Part shown: piece by piece, positions 36,608 to 48,286 of the stretch
Layout of the letters: every line of letters begins with the position of its first letter
Position numbering within the stretch: the first letter of the stretch is position 1
Assembly: GCF_032062135.1 (NCBI RefSeq)
Contig: NC_092864.1
Span: 19,893,873-19,957,872, forward strand
DNA from: Pyxicephalus adspersus
Taxonomy: Eukaryota; Chordata; Amphibia; Anura; Pyxicephalidae
Direction of reading: 5' to 3'
Length of the DNA: 64,000 nt
Position numbers and translations under genes: made by a program
The notes under the pieces: generated by a model
Databases searched by the model: none
Told to the model about the DNA's origin: nothing
The model's input: the letters and a program-made list of their open reading frames with translations, nothing else

Positions 36608-36907
36608 TATGTAACCACCAATCAAATTTAATAGAAGCATGTTAGTGAAGGATTAGAGCTTGATCTAGACAGGTATTCCAATTTTATTTTGATTCCTAAT
36701 AATAATTTAGTTGTTCTTAATTTTTTTTAAGGTCCAATGAGCACTAATGGGAGTGCTTGGGATGACAGTACCATATAAAGAAAGAGTAAATTGCCTCAAG
36801 TATGGTTTGCTATCCATTTGTTTTTTTATTAGGCACACCTGAAAAATATATATATATTTGTAAAGATAGATTGGGCAGAATTCTATTTATTATATATATA
36901 TAATGTA

Positions 36908-36950
<43 letters not shown>

Positions 36951-38089
36951 GTGTGTGTGTGTGTGTATTAAGGGTTCCCTGCTATACCAGCTACCCTAGT
37001 GATCCCTAAACACATAGATATGTAATCCTCACCAGAATACTTTGTCAAGTTGCTGTTCATAGAGCCCATGACACATGTTTTTTGGGACCTATAGCCAAGA
37101 GGCCACAGTGCATGGATTATCCAAGCCTTGTGATTTATATCTATTATCTATAGTTTCTGGCAACACTGAATAAAATCATCCTCCTCATAGACAATCTCAC
37201 CATAGAAAGACTTCTTGGCACAGGTCACCACAGTTTTCATTGCATTTTACACTAAAGTAAAAAAAACACATGGCCGGTCTATGCTCTCTATTTATTCTAT
37301 AGGGACAGAATTGTACTCAAGGAGGCAAGGTTCCCATTACTGGTATCCAAATACCGCTCCTTTGGAATGGTCACCTGTTTAACACATAACATTTTTCCCT
37401 TGGTCCTAACATGGACTAGAATACAGTAATGATGTGTAATTGACCTTCATGACATTACAAGTCCTGTTGATTAGAGTAAAATAATGTGTGACCAATATTT
37501 TGGCAAGGAAAAGCTACTACATTCTCTCTGCCACCTATTGCCACTTCTGCCATGACTTATAATGCTAATAGTAACAGTACGCTGACCTTTAATAACAGGA
37601 AAATGGCTAATTTACCAGCAGTTAACTACAAGGAAAGTTAGAGCTTTAGATTACCTATCTGAAACCCTTTTATTTGTAAAAATTCCAGTAATCAATCATA
37701 TCGACAATCCAAATTATTTTGGGTTTTTGCTTCCAGCAGTGTATGAATTCTATGGTTTTTTGTTTTTGTTTTGTTTTTTTTTGCTCAAACAATAAAAAAT
37801 CACCAAACTATCAAATATTTTAGTTTTAAACAATACAAAATTTAAACAAATAAAATAGAAAATGTATAGGACTGGAGATAGTGTTTATAAAAGGCAGACA
37901 GAGAGCAAAATAGTCCTGTTCAAAGAATCAATATGTCACATGGACACATGAGCCTATGAAATGAAGATCAGAAGTTACTAATTACTAACAGTTTGAGTTA
38001 AGCATGTACATATGTCACGTATGTCAGAATGGACAGGAAACCGCCATAGATATCAAAACAAGCATACGAGAAAAAAGTATTAATAGAAT
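36608..38089. other. Gene-free region with microsatellites
   Basis: Apart from the TA/TG arrays at 36889-36966 there is only AT-rich sequence with short homopolymers. No gene. Confidence 0.4.
36889..36966. repeat. Compound (TA)n-(TG)n microsatellite
   Basis: TA tract at 36889-36902, then a longer (TA)n at about 36912-36949, directly followed by (GT)n at about 36950-36966. Compound TA/TG arrays of this kind are typical slippage hot spots. Confidence 0.95.
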
Positions 38090-38622
38090 GCCATAATGTG
38101 AATTCTAGAGCTCTCTCTTATGATTCAACACTCTTCTCCTAGTAATGTAATCCTCCAGCAAAGTTGGAGGCATCCCATTGTGTTGTGGACATTCATTGCC
38201 AGAGCCTTGTGTGCAGTCTATACCAGCTGAATGATCATCATGTATCTCTTGAGGAACAATGTCATTATCAGATGAATGAGCTTTATTTGTTGTTTAAATA
38301 ATCAGTGGAGACTTCCCAAAGACAGTTCCTGAAAAGTTGCAGTCCTTTGTGGTTTCATTTTATTGCTGAGTATGTTTCCATGTCTGATCGACTTGGTGGC
38401 ACCAGTGTTGTCTATGAGTTTAAACTTCATAGGAAATCGGGAATTATCATTCATTGTATTGCCATGGAAATCATGACTATTGATATCCATCAAATATTTT
38501 ATACTGCTCACATACATTACAGGTTCCCTCTAACTCAACGGTCTTAACATTTGCACCCACAAAGTGAACAACAAAAGATGGAATTTTAGTGAAAGTAAAA
38601 GCTGCACCTGAGTCATTGTTAG
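38090..38622 (-). pseudogene. Possible decayed coding fragment of unknown family
   Basis: Read on the minus strand, several non-repetitive peptide-like stretches appear in different frames. One near 38622-38485 includes FTKIPSFVVHFVGANVKTVE; one at 38302-38517 includes FPMKFKLIDNTGATKS; one near 38240-38095 includes MPPTLLEDYITRRRVLNHK. The amino-acid composition looks like real protein rather than translated AT-rich DNA. The frame changes and a stop after SLGSLH would make it a pseudogene. I do not recognise the parent protein, and chance is not excluded. Confidence 0.25.
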
Positions 38623-39254
38623 TTCTTCATGCATGTTATTTCCTTCATGCTCCTATTCATGATAAGATGGTGTTTGGCCTGCATCCCTGCAGTGGCTTTT
38701 ATAGTTGTCAGTATGAGTTTTAGCAAAGTGTTATTCTGTTTTTTCCTGAATTATCCTACTTTGCAAACACCATTAAAATTAGTCTTTTTTTGCAGCAAGT
38801 CATACAATATTAATCTAAAACTCCACTTCCATTAAAACAGTGATAGAGCCTATGACATTTTGTAATTTTATGTTCTTAAAAATTACTTTTCCATACCAAT
38901 TTATTCCAGCTATGATTTTTTTTTTACTCTTACAAAAAATAAATGTCACTACTGTGCAATCACACTATTGAGGGGATTTTTACTCATATGAATATTCTCT
39001 CTCTCTCTTTGATTTAAACTTACATTTTAAAAAAGTTTAAGAAAAGACTCTATGGGGTCTATTTGTAAAGCAGTAAATCTGATATTCACCAAAACATTCT
39101 CCAATGAAAGTCTTCAGGTCTGTTTTGATTGACAGTGACTGATTCTCCACCAGAGAATGTTTCAGTAAAAATCATATCCACTCCTTTATACATAGACACT
39201 TATGTTGGCTCTGTAGTTTACACAATGCTGGATTTCTTGCAAGGCCACCTAGAT
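38623..39254. other. Gene-free spacer
   Basis: Nothing recognisable; short T- and A-rich runs only. Confidence 0.4.
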
Positions 39255-39582
39255 CAGCGGTCGCCAACAATAAAGAAAATTTAAGTGGTCCCCAGCTCTG
39301 GCCAGTGCACCCCTGAGTGGAGTCAGGAGAAGGACTTCGCTTGGAGGGCCGCACCGGCCAGAGCAGTGAACCATGTCTCCCGCACGGATCACAGTCTCAG
39401 GGAAGTGGGTAGGTTGTGTCTCTGGCTCAGACCTGCGATGGGAGAGTGCGCGGGTTCTGGCATCATGACATTACTATGGGGGAAGTTTCTTCCCCTTAGA
39501 GTGACACCCAGCTCTCACACATGCGCGGTCTGGAGCCAGTTAATAGAGTGGTCCGTGGGTCCGAAAAGGTTGGCAACCACTG
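39255..39582. mobile_element. hAT-type MITE (CAGCGGTCGCCAAC ends)
   Basis: It starts CAGCGGTCGCCAAC and ends GTTGGCAACCACTG, inverted hAT-like ends of about 14 bp. The interior is GC-rich for this window and non-coding. The 8 bases on each side (ACCTAGAT and ATTGAGGC) do not match, so the target duplication has decayed or the copy was rearranged. A partial copy lies at 42714-42881. Confidence 0.7.
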
Positions 39583-39716
39583 ATTGAGGCAATGGCCCAA
39601 GGTGCTATGACTATTAGGAGTGGCATTACAACATGTGGAACTGAAAGTGATTATACAGAGGTCACATACAGTGCAGAGATCTGTGCAGGGTGACATTTGT
39701 ATTAAAGGTGTAACTC

Positions 39717-39990
39717 TTCTCTCTCTTTTCCATTCTACCTCCCTCTGACACGTCTTCACTTTCTCTCCCTTTTTGTCTTATCTTTCTTCTCTCCTCTCCC
39801 TCCCTCTCTTGCTCCATCTCGATCTCTCTCTTCCCTCACTTTCTCCTCTTTCCTTCCTTCCCTCTATTCCTTCCCTCTCTTTTCTTCCTTCTATCCCCTC
39901 TCTTCCTTCCACTCTCAACCGCCCCCCACTTTTTTGCACCCCCCATTACCCTCTCTCCTTCTTTTACATTTCCTTCACCTCTTTCTCTTT
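39717..39990 (+). repeat. Polypyrimidine tract of about 270 bp
   Basis: The + strand is almost entirely C and T, with TCTC, TTCC and CCTT words and few purine interruptions. No regular unit. Such homopurine-homopyrimidine stretches can form triplex (H-DNA) structures. The long open frames across it on both strands are an artefact of composition. Confidence 0.9.
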
Positions 39991-40424
39991 TTTGTGTACT
40001 ATGAAAGATCCCGGACACCATTTTTTTGTCTGGTTGTTTAATCCTTCCTTAAGCACTGGGACTCATAAAAGCAGAAAGACATTACACTCAGTGTTCCATA
40101 TGCATGTCCAGTCAAAACTTTTTTCCTAGTTATGGATAAAGTGAGTTAAAATTCAAGTTGTTTTTTCACTATAAGCCCGGCCTCCAGTATAAAAATATAC
40201 CCTCAGTTTTGGTTCTGCTCTGAACATTTTGCCAGAGACGAAGTGAGGGAAACTCTAATCTCTTCAATCTCCAACCAGAAAGTGATGGTAACTATCCAAC
40301 AGAAGCACAGATAAAAATATAAATGCTTTTCTTTGGTATAGTAAGGAAGGCTAAAACTCTTATCAAACTTGTATTTTTGTCCCCGTGTCCCAGTTGCAGA
40401 TGTTCCCTCACTCTGTCAGCACAA

Positions 40425-40493
40425 ACTGCTTATTGCTCAAGGAACCCCCAGCAAGCTCAGGAGAAACCATGGTTGAGAAACACTGCTCCAGCC
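40425..40493. repeat. hAT-like element fragment
   Basis: Words CTTATTGCTCAAGGAACCCC and CATGGTTGAGAAACACTG match the family at 51475-51640. It ends in AACACTG, a hAT-type terminus in reverse. Truncated; no matching opposite end. Confidence 0.5.
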
Positions 40494-41759
40494 AAAAGGT
40501 AACAATATTTTATTGGCTACACATAAAATGTATGTTTTATAAAATTATTTATCTCAGTAAGTTTTCCTCAGGTAGTGATTGTTTGCTAATAATTCTTGCA
40601 AGGTATATTGTAGACCTGGAAATGATAATTTTTGCACTTTACATAATGTGACAATCTCAACATTTTCAATGAGAGAAAAAGAGCATCAACTATAGTAGGT
40701 CCTTGTGGTAAACAGTCCATGTCTTACCTGATGTGGTGTTATTCAATGAACTACTCAATATAGCAAAGAATAAACTATGAAGTGTCAGGATTTATTGCTG
40801 TTTCCTTACTGGGCTATAGTGTAGCGACATTTCATTAGTTAGTAAAGGTTTTTGCACTTTAAATGTGACCACAACTTTTGGCTTGTTGAATAAACCTACT
40901 TCTGGTGTATTAGTATGGTATAATTGGCAAAAAAAAAAAAAAATATTGTCTATTTAATCATCATTAGATCTCTGCACACATTTGAACACATAATGAAATA
41001 ATTTAAATGTTTCCAGCAAGCATATTAGCATTTTTAAATTAATTCCATAAATTTTGCTAGCCAGCTCGGCTGTCTGAAACTGCTTCCTAATTTGTCTTAT
41101 TATAAAAATCGTAAGCTAAGCACGCTTACAAAATTTAAAAGAGTACAGTAAACAAGTTCTGCTTCTCAGTAAGAAAGACAATAGGGGCTTACCATTTTTG
41201 AAATACAGCAGTCATAAAAAAGAAATCTTGATAGCCAAACTACAGACAATCAGCCAAATACGCAGATGTGTTACATGTATGCCAGCAATTTCGCCTGCCA
41301 AATGATATGAATTTGAGTTTACTCACTTCTTAGATGTAAAAAAAAAAACCTGCCAGGCGGCCAGGGGCATACTTACAGATCATAGGGCTTCATAGCAAAT
41401 TTTGGATGGGGCCTCCTAGCAATCTCTTTACTGTCATTGATGAAGTATATCTAAATCAAGGAAAGGTAGGAGAAGTGCTGTCAGCATATCTGGTACAATT
41501 CAAGGGACCAGTGCTGTGTATAGAAGTTGTCAAGAAACAGTGAGGCAGCCATGCAGAGAATGAAATGATAAGATTTGGCTTCTATTAAATTACTTTGTCC
41601 TCAGTAGATCTCAGGACCTTATAACTTTTAAGCCCTTATACCCTTTCTATTACCACAGAAAACAAGTCTTGAAAAAGATGAATGGTGGCTAGTAGAAAAA
41701 GAACACAATATTTTTTATTCTGAATTAAATGTTAGCACACAATTAGGTTATATTCGGAC

Positions 41760-42000
41760 TGGCTGTAAGGTTGCAGTGTGGTTACTGCTTCCTTAAACCC
41801 CTAAACCACCAAAAGACGGCAGTCCATAGGAAATAAACGAGCGCAACAGTGATCAATACAGCTAACTGCCAACCATTGTCAAAAGTGCAAACACCGGTTC
41901 TTTAAGAACCTCTGCAACTGTGTGGGTGACCAAGCGGCTGGCAAGGTGCCAACCACCAGCAGCTGCAGGATAACCGCTGTTCCCAATGCAGATCTAAATA
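41760..42000. repeat. Unclassified repeat-like block
   Basis: More GC than its flanks and containing words such as GTTGCAGTGTGGTTACTGCT and GGTGCCAACCACCAGCAGCT that look repetitive. I associate it loosely with a frog interspersed repeat from memory, without a second copy in this window to confirm it. Confidence 0.3.
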
Positions 42001-42713
42001 TAGCTTTACTCAATAAGCCTGAAACCTCTTTACAAAACGGGATGGGCTTTTAGCTAAGAAGACACATAAGGATTTTTGCAACCGTGAGATGACTACATTA
42101 GAGGTATTTCAGTGCTGTGAGCGATCACTAGAAGTTCTGAGGTCCATAAATCTACACTACTAATACAGCTTAACAAATTCTGCATACTGCACTACCAAAA
42201 AAATGGATCTTTGACTATCAACCAGAATTCTTAAAACTAACTAAAACTAACTAAATATTGAAAACAAAAATTTGAAGACATTCACAGCCCAATGTATGGT
42301 TCCAGCATACTGGTATTGGTATACATCATTCCAGCCAGGCCTGGCCAATCAAGACAACTGAAGACCCAAACCTAGAAGTCAGTGCTGGCCATAGAGAGAA
42401 GAAAGGGGAGATTAGCTTGGCTTTATGTCTCCTCCTTTATGTCTGGAGTCAGTTCTCCCTGATTGTAAATGTCAGAGCCAGTATATGGTCAGTGTCAAGA
42501 GCAACCTCTGTAATCCCTATTAAAACAGTGATGGGTATGTGTTATCTTCACGGACAAACTGATTTTCCATGCCAAACTTACCTCAATAGCCCTCTAATAT
42601 GGCCCTTCACCCCCAGGCCTCATATTGGTTACATGGGTTTCATGCAGCACAGACCTGTCTGGCTACAAAGGAGACCTGATTTTTCTTTGCTGGACATAAG
42701 TAACACATGAAGG

Positions 42714-42881
42714 TCTTGTCTCTCCCCCACTCTCCTATCGCAGATCTGAGTGGGTGGGGTTATGTATTCATGACGTCACTATGGAGGAGGTTTCTCCCCT
42801 TTTGAGTGACACCTGGCTCCCCGTGCATGCACGGTCTGGGGACATTAATCTTAGCTGGACCAAAAAGGTTGGCGACCACTG
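42714..42881. mobile_element. Partial copy of the CAGCGGTCGCCAAC hAT MITE
   Basis: It matches the right half of 39255-39582: an ATGACNTNACTATGG-like block, TTTCTCCCCTTTTGAGTGAC, a GCACGGTCTGG word and the terminal GGTTGGCGACCACTG. The left half is absent. Confidence 0.7.
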
Positions 42882-43395
42882 CTCTATGCAATGCAGTCAG
42901 ATCATAATTAATTGGAGGGACTAGCAAGTACATAGCCTTCTGGTAATATCACATCTTCTTGCCTCAGCCCTCATGTTTGTAGTAAGCTAGCTTTTGTAAT
43001 GAGTTCAAATATCAAAAAGAGTGCAAGTATCAAAATGCCTTGGTGGGCGAATGCCAATGTGGGCATTCCTAGGCATGCAGACTACCCTAGGTTATACCCA
43101 CCTGCAACGTTCAGCGTCCATGAGGCTAGATTGAGTTTTAGATGATGATGGATCTCCTCCAGCTAGAAAATAATATGGGCTCTGGTTGATTTGCTGCAAC
43201 TTCTAAAGAACATTGTGAGAAGCTAACTGTGTGCAGTAAAATAGGAATAAGCAACTTCAGTAAAGGAGGAGGGGGGGGGGGGGGCTGTACAAATATACAA
43301 GACTAAAAGTAGGACTGTCGATTTAGCTTAAATTTCTGTCTTATGTATCTAAAAGTCGTTCAGCCAATAAAAATGTTGGAATATACCCTACCTCC
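42882..43395. other. Gene-free spacer
   Basis: Its only notable feature is a run of 14 G at 43271-43284. Confidence 0.45.
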
Positions 43396-43546
43396 TAGAT
43401 TGTAAACTCTTCGGGGCAGGGTCCTCTCCTCCTGTGTCACTGTATTCTTCTGTCTTTTGCAACCCCTATTTAATGTACAGCACTGTGTAATATGTTGGGG
43501 CTGTAAAAATGTTTTTAATAACAATAACGTTAATAATAATAATGTT

Positions 43547-43594
<48 letters not shown>
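43396..43594 (+). repeat. SINE-like repeat ending in TAA and TA microsatellites
   Basis: 43396-43512 reads GATTGTAAACTCTTCGGGGC ... TTAATGTACAGCACTGTGTA ... GTTGGGGCTGTAAA, the same family as 33341 and 46762 but in + orientation. It is followed by AATAATAACG-type trinucleotide repeats and a perfect (TA)n at 43550-43594. A simple-repeat tail is typical of retroposed elements that end in short tandem repeats. Confidence 0.75.
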
Positions 43595-43597
<3 letters not shown>

Positions 43598-44279
43598 AAT
43601 ACCTCTCTATGCTTTCAGATTCAGTCCCACCCACTGCTATGTTAAACCACACAATCTGTCTGCTATATTGCAGCTGCTTTAAAGTGGGAGGGGTTGTCCA
43701 TGATGAATGTGGCTTGTCTTAAATATTGTGTTGGCCTCTCCATCAGTGTCAATCAGTGACAGTTCATGTCCCTCTGCTAGGTTCTGATAATGCATCAATG
43801 TCACACTGTGCACATCTGTCCTTATTTATTTCCAGTCTGTATCTGTTCATCAGTGTGTCTGTCCATCAGTGTCTCTAAACTTAAATGTATTGTAAGGGAT
43901 TATATGTCCTCTCTGTTTAAACATTGGGATTCACTTAGTGTTCTGGTATCGTGAACAATATAATTGAATATCAAACTTTAACATTGATTATGCCACTGAA
44001 CTACTTACTCTTACTACTAACTACTTACTAATTACTGTAGGGTTGATTTAGCAAGGGGTGAGACTGACTTCTGACATGAGCCCCATGCTTCCCCACACAA
44101 AGAACCCTGAACCCTGCAGAGTGCACAGAATAGTACTGGATTTCTATCTTGACTGTGGCATGACACATCTCTTTGCTTCTACCAACATCCTAACCCCCCA
44201 TCCCTGCTCCCTAATCCACTTTACCCCTTCAATTATGGCAATACATTTTTGTGGTATAAACTTGGCCTTTTGACCATTT
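43595..44279. other. Gene-free spacer
   Basis: It contains minor CATCAGTGTGTCTGTC-like direct repeats at 43840-43875 and no gene. Confidence 0.4.
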
Positions 44280-44940
44280 ATTAATTAACATATTAAAATA
44301 ACATAATTTACAACATTCCTTTTCTGCACCTTTACATTCAAACGTTGCATAACACCAACAGCAGGTTGCAGATCCTCACAAGGCATTAACCCTTACACCA
44401 CCATTGACCAAGTGATCCGCGCAAACAAATGATATGTCCGGCTCCCAGGCGCCATTCCACGACCTCAGGAACAATACCAATCACGCATTCCCTTCCCAAC
44501 ACTACCAACATCTCTTAACCGCCCAAATCATAACTTTTTAGAGACCCATACCTTAGATGGTTCTCCACACTCCCATTACCTTAACGAACACACACCTTCC
44601 AGCACATTGCCTTTAAGGACCTCGAACCGCCAACACCTTACCTTCACCACCCCAAATATCCAGTACTTCACCAGGGGCAGGCGGGTGGGAATCCTTTAGT
44701 TTCTTAAAATTTGTGATTAACCCTTTATCCCCTTAACCTTTCTTATACTTTACTTTTCTCCTCCCTTTGTTTTCTTTAATTACCTATCATATTCCCCCTT
44801 TCCTCCTAACCTCCCCCCCCCCTTTATTTACTAAATATCCCCAGCACTAGGCCTTCCCCCCCACAATAATGCAGGCCCCCGCTTACCTCCTTCCTCGCAG
44901 TCTCCTGGGGACTAACTGGAATAGAAAAGAATCAACAAAT
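44280..44940 (-). repeat. G-poor, C-rich block, possible retroelement fragment
   Basis: The + strand is strikingly depleted of G and rich in C and A, so the minus strand is purine-rich. It contains C runs (44812-44822) and CCTTAACC-type words. On the minus strand it would end in an AT-rich stretch with ATTAATAAATGG. No coding frame is evident. Such strand asymmetry over about 650 bp suggests an inserted element, but the class is unknown. Confidence 0.35.
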
Positions 44941-45432
44941 ATACCAAAAAAACTATATATCACAGAAGAGGAAGAAAATAAGAGATAGTCTTAGTTAGGG
45001 TTTACATACTTAAAGTCCAGTGGTGTCTAGGAGTACTGTCCAATAGACAATGACAGATTGTATAACTAAGCAACAACTAAAATAAGGCAGTTACCTTTCA
45101 CTTTGACCTGTTCCACTTGAAAAGTTTGACTTTTGAGGTCCTAAAGCCCCGCATGCAATTCACCACTTTATTTTACAAACATAATGATATATTCACCATT
45201 GGTTTTACAATTTGACCAGGGCAAAGACATTATGGTTAGACATTATGGTTATATTTACACCAATAAGTCCAGTGGACCTTGAAATTAAGTCCCCATATTT
45301 CAGGCAAATCTAAGAACTGTTTTTATCTAAATCATTCTAATGGGTTCTAAGTCATCAGACGATGTTAAACCTCACAATGGTTTTTGATTGCACCACTGGT
45401 ATTAATAGATCCTAGAAGGAAAGGCAAATCAA

Positions 45433-45595
45433 ATTAATAAAACAAAGCAGCATTTATTGAGCCAAATGTTCTCCTATCTACAAAACAATATGTTAAGCTC
45501 AAAATGTATCACAAATACCTCTAATTTATTTTAGGAATAATGGACACATTCTATTAAACCAAAGCTGCCAGTCATGATTTTTGTTCTGTTTTTAT
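45433..45595 (+). repeat. Donor-like copy of a 160-bp duplicated segment
   Basis: The segment begins ATTAATAAAACAAAGCAGCA and includes TGTATCACAAATACC and TTTATTTTAGGAATAATGG. It recurs at 45891-46045 in the same orientation at roughly 90 percent identity by eye. No terminal inverted repeats are evident, so a MITE is not favoured. Confidence 0.8.
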
Positions 45596-45750
45596 GAATA
45601 GTTGTACACTATTGCTCTTTGCACTTGTTTGCTGCAGAGAAAACCTAGGCAATGAAGAAACTAAAACTATTTTTCCGAACAGATTGCATTTGCTCTAAAG
45701 TCAGTAATCAGCTTTCATGTCACTTTAATGCAGTTAATGCTTGAGTTATA

Positions 45751-46245
45751 ATTACACAGTATTTATATAGCGCCCACATATTACGCATCGCTTAGTCATG
45801 CGCTTAGTCCATTGTCATGTCACTATCGGTCCCTCAAATAAGCTCACAATTTAATGTCCCTACCTCCATCATATGTCATATGTCTCAATCATTAATAAAA
45901 CAGAGCAGCATTTATTAAGCCAAACGTTCCCTATCTACAAAACAATATGTTACGCTCAAAATGTATCACAAATACCTTTAATTTATTTTAGGAATAATTG
46001 ATACATTCTAGCAAACCATAGCAGCCAGCCATCATTTTTTGTTTATTACAGTTATTGTTTATTACAGTCTAAGGTCAATATGGGTAAAGACAATTAACCT
46101 AACTGCATGTTTTTGGGATATGGAAGGAAACCGGAATACCCAGAGGAAGTGCACGCAAACACGGGAAACCCATATGCCAGAGATTCGAACCTGGAACCTA
46201 GTGCTACAAAGGCCAGAGTGCTAACCTTTGAGTCACTGAGCTGCT
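45751..46245 (+). repeat. Interspersed repeat interrupted by the duplicated segment
   Basis: The left part (45751-45885: TTTATATAGCGCCCACATAT ... CATATGTC) and right part (about 46046-46245: GTCTAAGGTCAATATGGGTA ... CAATTAACCTAACTGCATGT ... GAGATTCGAACCTGG ... TGAGCTGC) read as one known-type vertebrate repeat, including the block that resembles AACCTAACTGCATGTTTTTG and a tRNA-like GGATTCGAACC word. The intervening 45891-46045 is the second copy of the 45433 segment. Confidence 0.65.
45891..46045 (+). repeat. Second copy of the 160-bp segment, inserted in a repeat
   Basis: It matches 45433-45595 from ATTAATAAAAC through ATCATTTTTTGTTT with about a dozen substitutions and one short indel. The host repeat is colinear on both sides, so this copy arrived after that repeat. 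Confidence 0.8.
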
Positions 46246-46257
46246 TGAATATCCCTT

Positions 46258-46508
46258 GAACCGGAACTAAACCTATAAAAAAAAAAACACTTACCTTTAA
46301 TCCCACAGATCTGTCTGGAGGTTTCTTCATTTGGGGCCCGCGTCATCCCTTATCGGTCTTCGACCCGGCGAAGCACTGGAAGCAGACATCTTTTCTCTTT
46401 TTCTGGGTTCTTTGTCTTGTGTCGTGGATTAGGAAAAAAGATTGCCAATCTCACTGCTCATGGGTTGTCTACCCTGTAAAGTAAAAATGTTGAGTTTAGG
46501 TCTGCTAT
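46258..46508. mobile_element. Non-autonomous element with GGAACTAAACCT ends
   Basis: The left end reads CCGGAACTAAACCTATAAAA and the right end TGTTGAGTTTAGGTCTGC, inverted to each other and matching the TTAA-type family at 51809 and 62646 in the outer dozen bases. The interior is different and has a GC-richer core. Flanking TTAA is not preserved. Confidence 0.6.
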
Positions 46509-46761
46509 GAATTAGCTACAGTCCATATAACTTTCTATCAATTATATCAATTGCCTTTTGATTATTTATTTGCATTCTGTACCTATTGGAGCAAGATAGT
46601 GTGACTTGGCTTGAAGGCTAAAGTTAATCCCAAGAATAGGTGAAAAAATTGATGAAGTTCCTGTTGGGACTGAAACAAGACTAAAGATTTTGCTATTTGA
46701 TCATTTAGAATTAGTGCTCAGGTTGGAGACTGGTTAGGCTTTGCAGCCTGACAACGATCTG

Positions 46762-46915
46762 GTATTTATTATTATTATCATTATTAATCAACAGGATTTT
46801 TATAGCGCCAACATATTATGCAGTGCTGTACATTAAAAAGGGGATGCAAATGACAGACAGATGCAGACAACTCGGGAGGAGTAGAGGACCCTGTCCTGAA
46901 GAGCATACATATGAA
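46762..46915 (-). repeat. SINE-like repeat (minus orientation)
   Basis: It starts with ATTATTATCATTATTAATCA and continues TTTTTATAGCGCCAACATAT ... GCAGTGCTGTACATTAAAAA ... GACCCTGTCCTGAAGAGC. It is the same family as 33341 and 43396, with the simple-repeat tail at the left, as expected for minus orientation. Confidence 0.7.
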
Positions 46916-48286
46916 TTTCTGCATGCACAGCAGTCCCTAAAGATTAAGGATGCACTGTGATAAAACCTTAAGGGTGGAGAATCAGAAGTTTACACATTAC
47001 TATACCTGACTGGTTCTTAGTAAGCTACTAATCATATTTTAAATATTATAGATACAGTTTAGGTAGGTGGAGGCAAAAATATTTCTACTGAATTCAAGAA
47101 AAGCTTTCCTATCCAGCTACTAGGATGCAATATGGCATTGAGTTGATCATATTTTTTCACTTGGCACAATGTCATCCTATGAATTAAGGTTTTTGGGTCC
47201 AGTTATAGGCCTGGTCTAAAAGATTTGCTCTGAAGCTCTTGACTGTATGATTGGAAGCCTCTCACTAGATGGTCCTGTGGTTCGTCAACGTATCTATCCA
47301 GAGCTAGAGTAATATGGAGTATATACGATATAAAGGAATAAAACAAGTCTTTGATCAAATTTGATTAGTTAAAGACACTGCCTCAGATTTTCAAAAACGA
47401 AAGCAGTCCCCATGCCATCTTACTGAAGTCTGCAACCTTATTTGTCATTATTGGTGCAAAACTTTTCACTAGCAGGTTTCCACTTTTTGCCTTTTCCTTA
47501 CACCAGTTCACAGGATGGACATAATGTCTCCATGTACAGTTTTACAAGTTTGCTCTGTTGTATGAATCTGGATGTATATGTTGGGGATATGGCAGCATAC
47601 ATAATGAATTGGGGGATGTATGGGGGATTTATGACAGCATACATAATGAATTGGTAGTTTTACAGGTACAACAGAGATAAAAAATACTAGGAAAATGTTT
47701 AGCATCAGATCTCCACCTAGTATTATTTTTGTGTCCATGGTTGAGATTAGTGATATCTGCTTTCCCTTATTTCTGTTGACTTTCATTCAAGCTTTGTTTA
47801 TACAGTTGACTGGAATTGTTTTTATAGTCATAATCTATATTGTTTACATTTTTATGGGGATGTGGCAGGTTTCCCTGGCCCATTAGAAGGCCAGTTAATC
47901 CTTCTATACCAATCCTTTTTTGAAAAAATTTGTTTTTCAAATTTTCTTTTTAGGTACTGCCCTTCTTTTCGTTCACATTTCATCTTGTCTCTTCTACAGT
48001 ATTACATTTTCCCTTCTTTGCCTTCCTATCCCTTTATTTTATCTTCAATTTCTTACCACTATCCCTAATCGTATATTTCCGCTCCTTGCTTTTTTCTCTC
48101 CTCTCTACTGGAATTTTGGCCTCCCTACATTTTAATATTAAAACCTTTACTGGAAGTAAAGAAAACAACATTCAAAAAGTGTTACTTTGAATAAGAAAAC
48201 TGAAGTCCGTCCATTTTTCCATTAGGATCTGTTTACATGTATTGTTCTGATGGGTCAATGTAGATATTAGTATTAATACTAATTAG
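46916..48286. other. Gene-free spacer
   Basis: The direct repeat CAGCATACATAATGAATTGG occurs at about 47591 and 47636. A pyrimidine-rich stretch lies at 47930-48120. No gene. Confidence 0.4.

Larger units (their letters stand above)
39991..42713. other. Gene-free region with repeat fragments
   Basis: It includes a hAT-like terminus fragment at 40425-40493, a 15-base poly(A) run near 40929, and a GC-richer repeat-like stretch at 41760-42000. No coding gene was recognised. The stretch 40980-41330 is non-repetitive and could be conserved non-coding DNA, though nothing in the sequence proves that. Confidence 0.4.

Noticed and set aside
39773..40129. 118-codon ORF rich in S, L, P and F
   Set aside because: It is a translation of the polypyrimidine tract; low complexity explains the open frame.
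42417..42710. 97-codon ORF starting with a hydrophobic segment
   Set aside because: No cleavage-site or domain pattern, and the frame ends next to a hAT fragment; likely chance.
45751..46245. tRNA gene suggested by a GATTCGAACC word near 46180
   Set aside because: The word is a B-box-like remnant within an interspersed repeat; no cloverleaf can be drawn around it.
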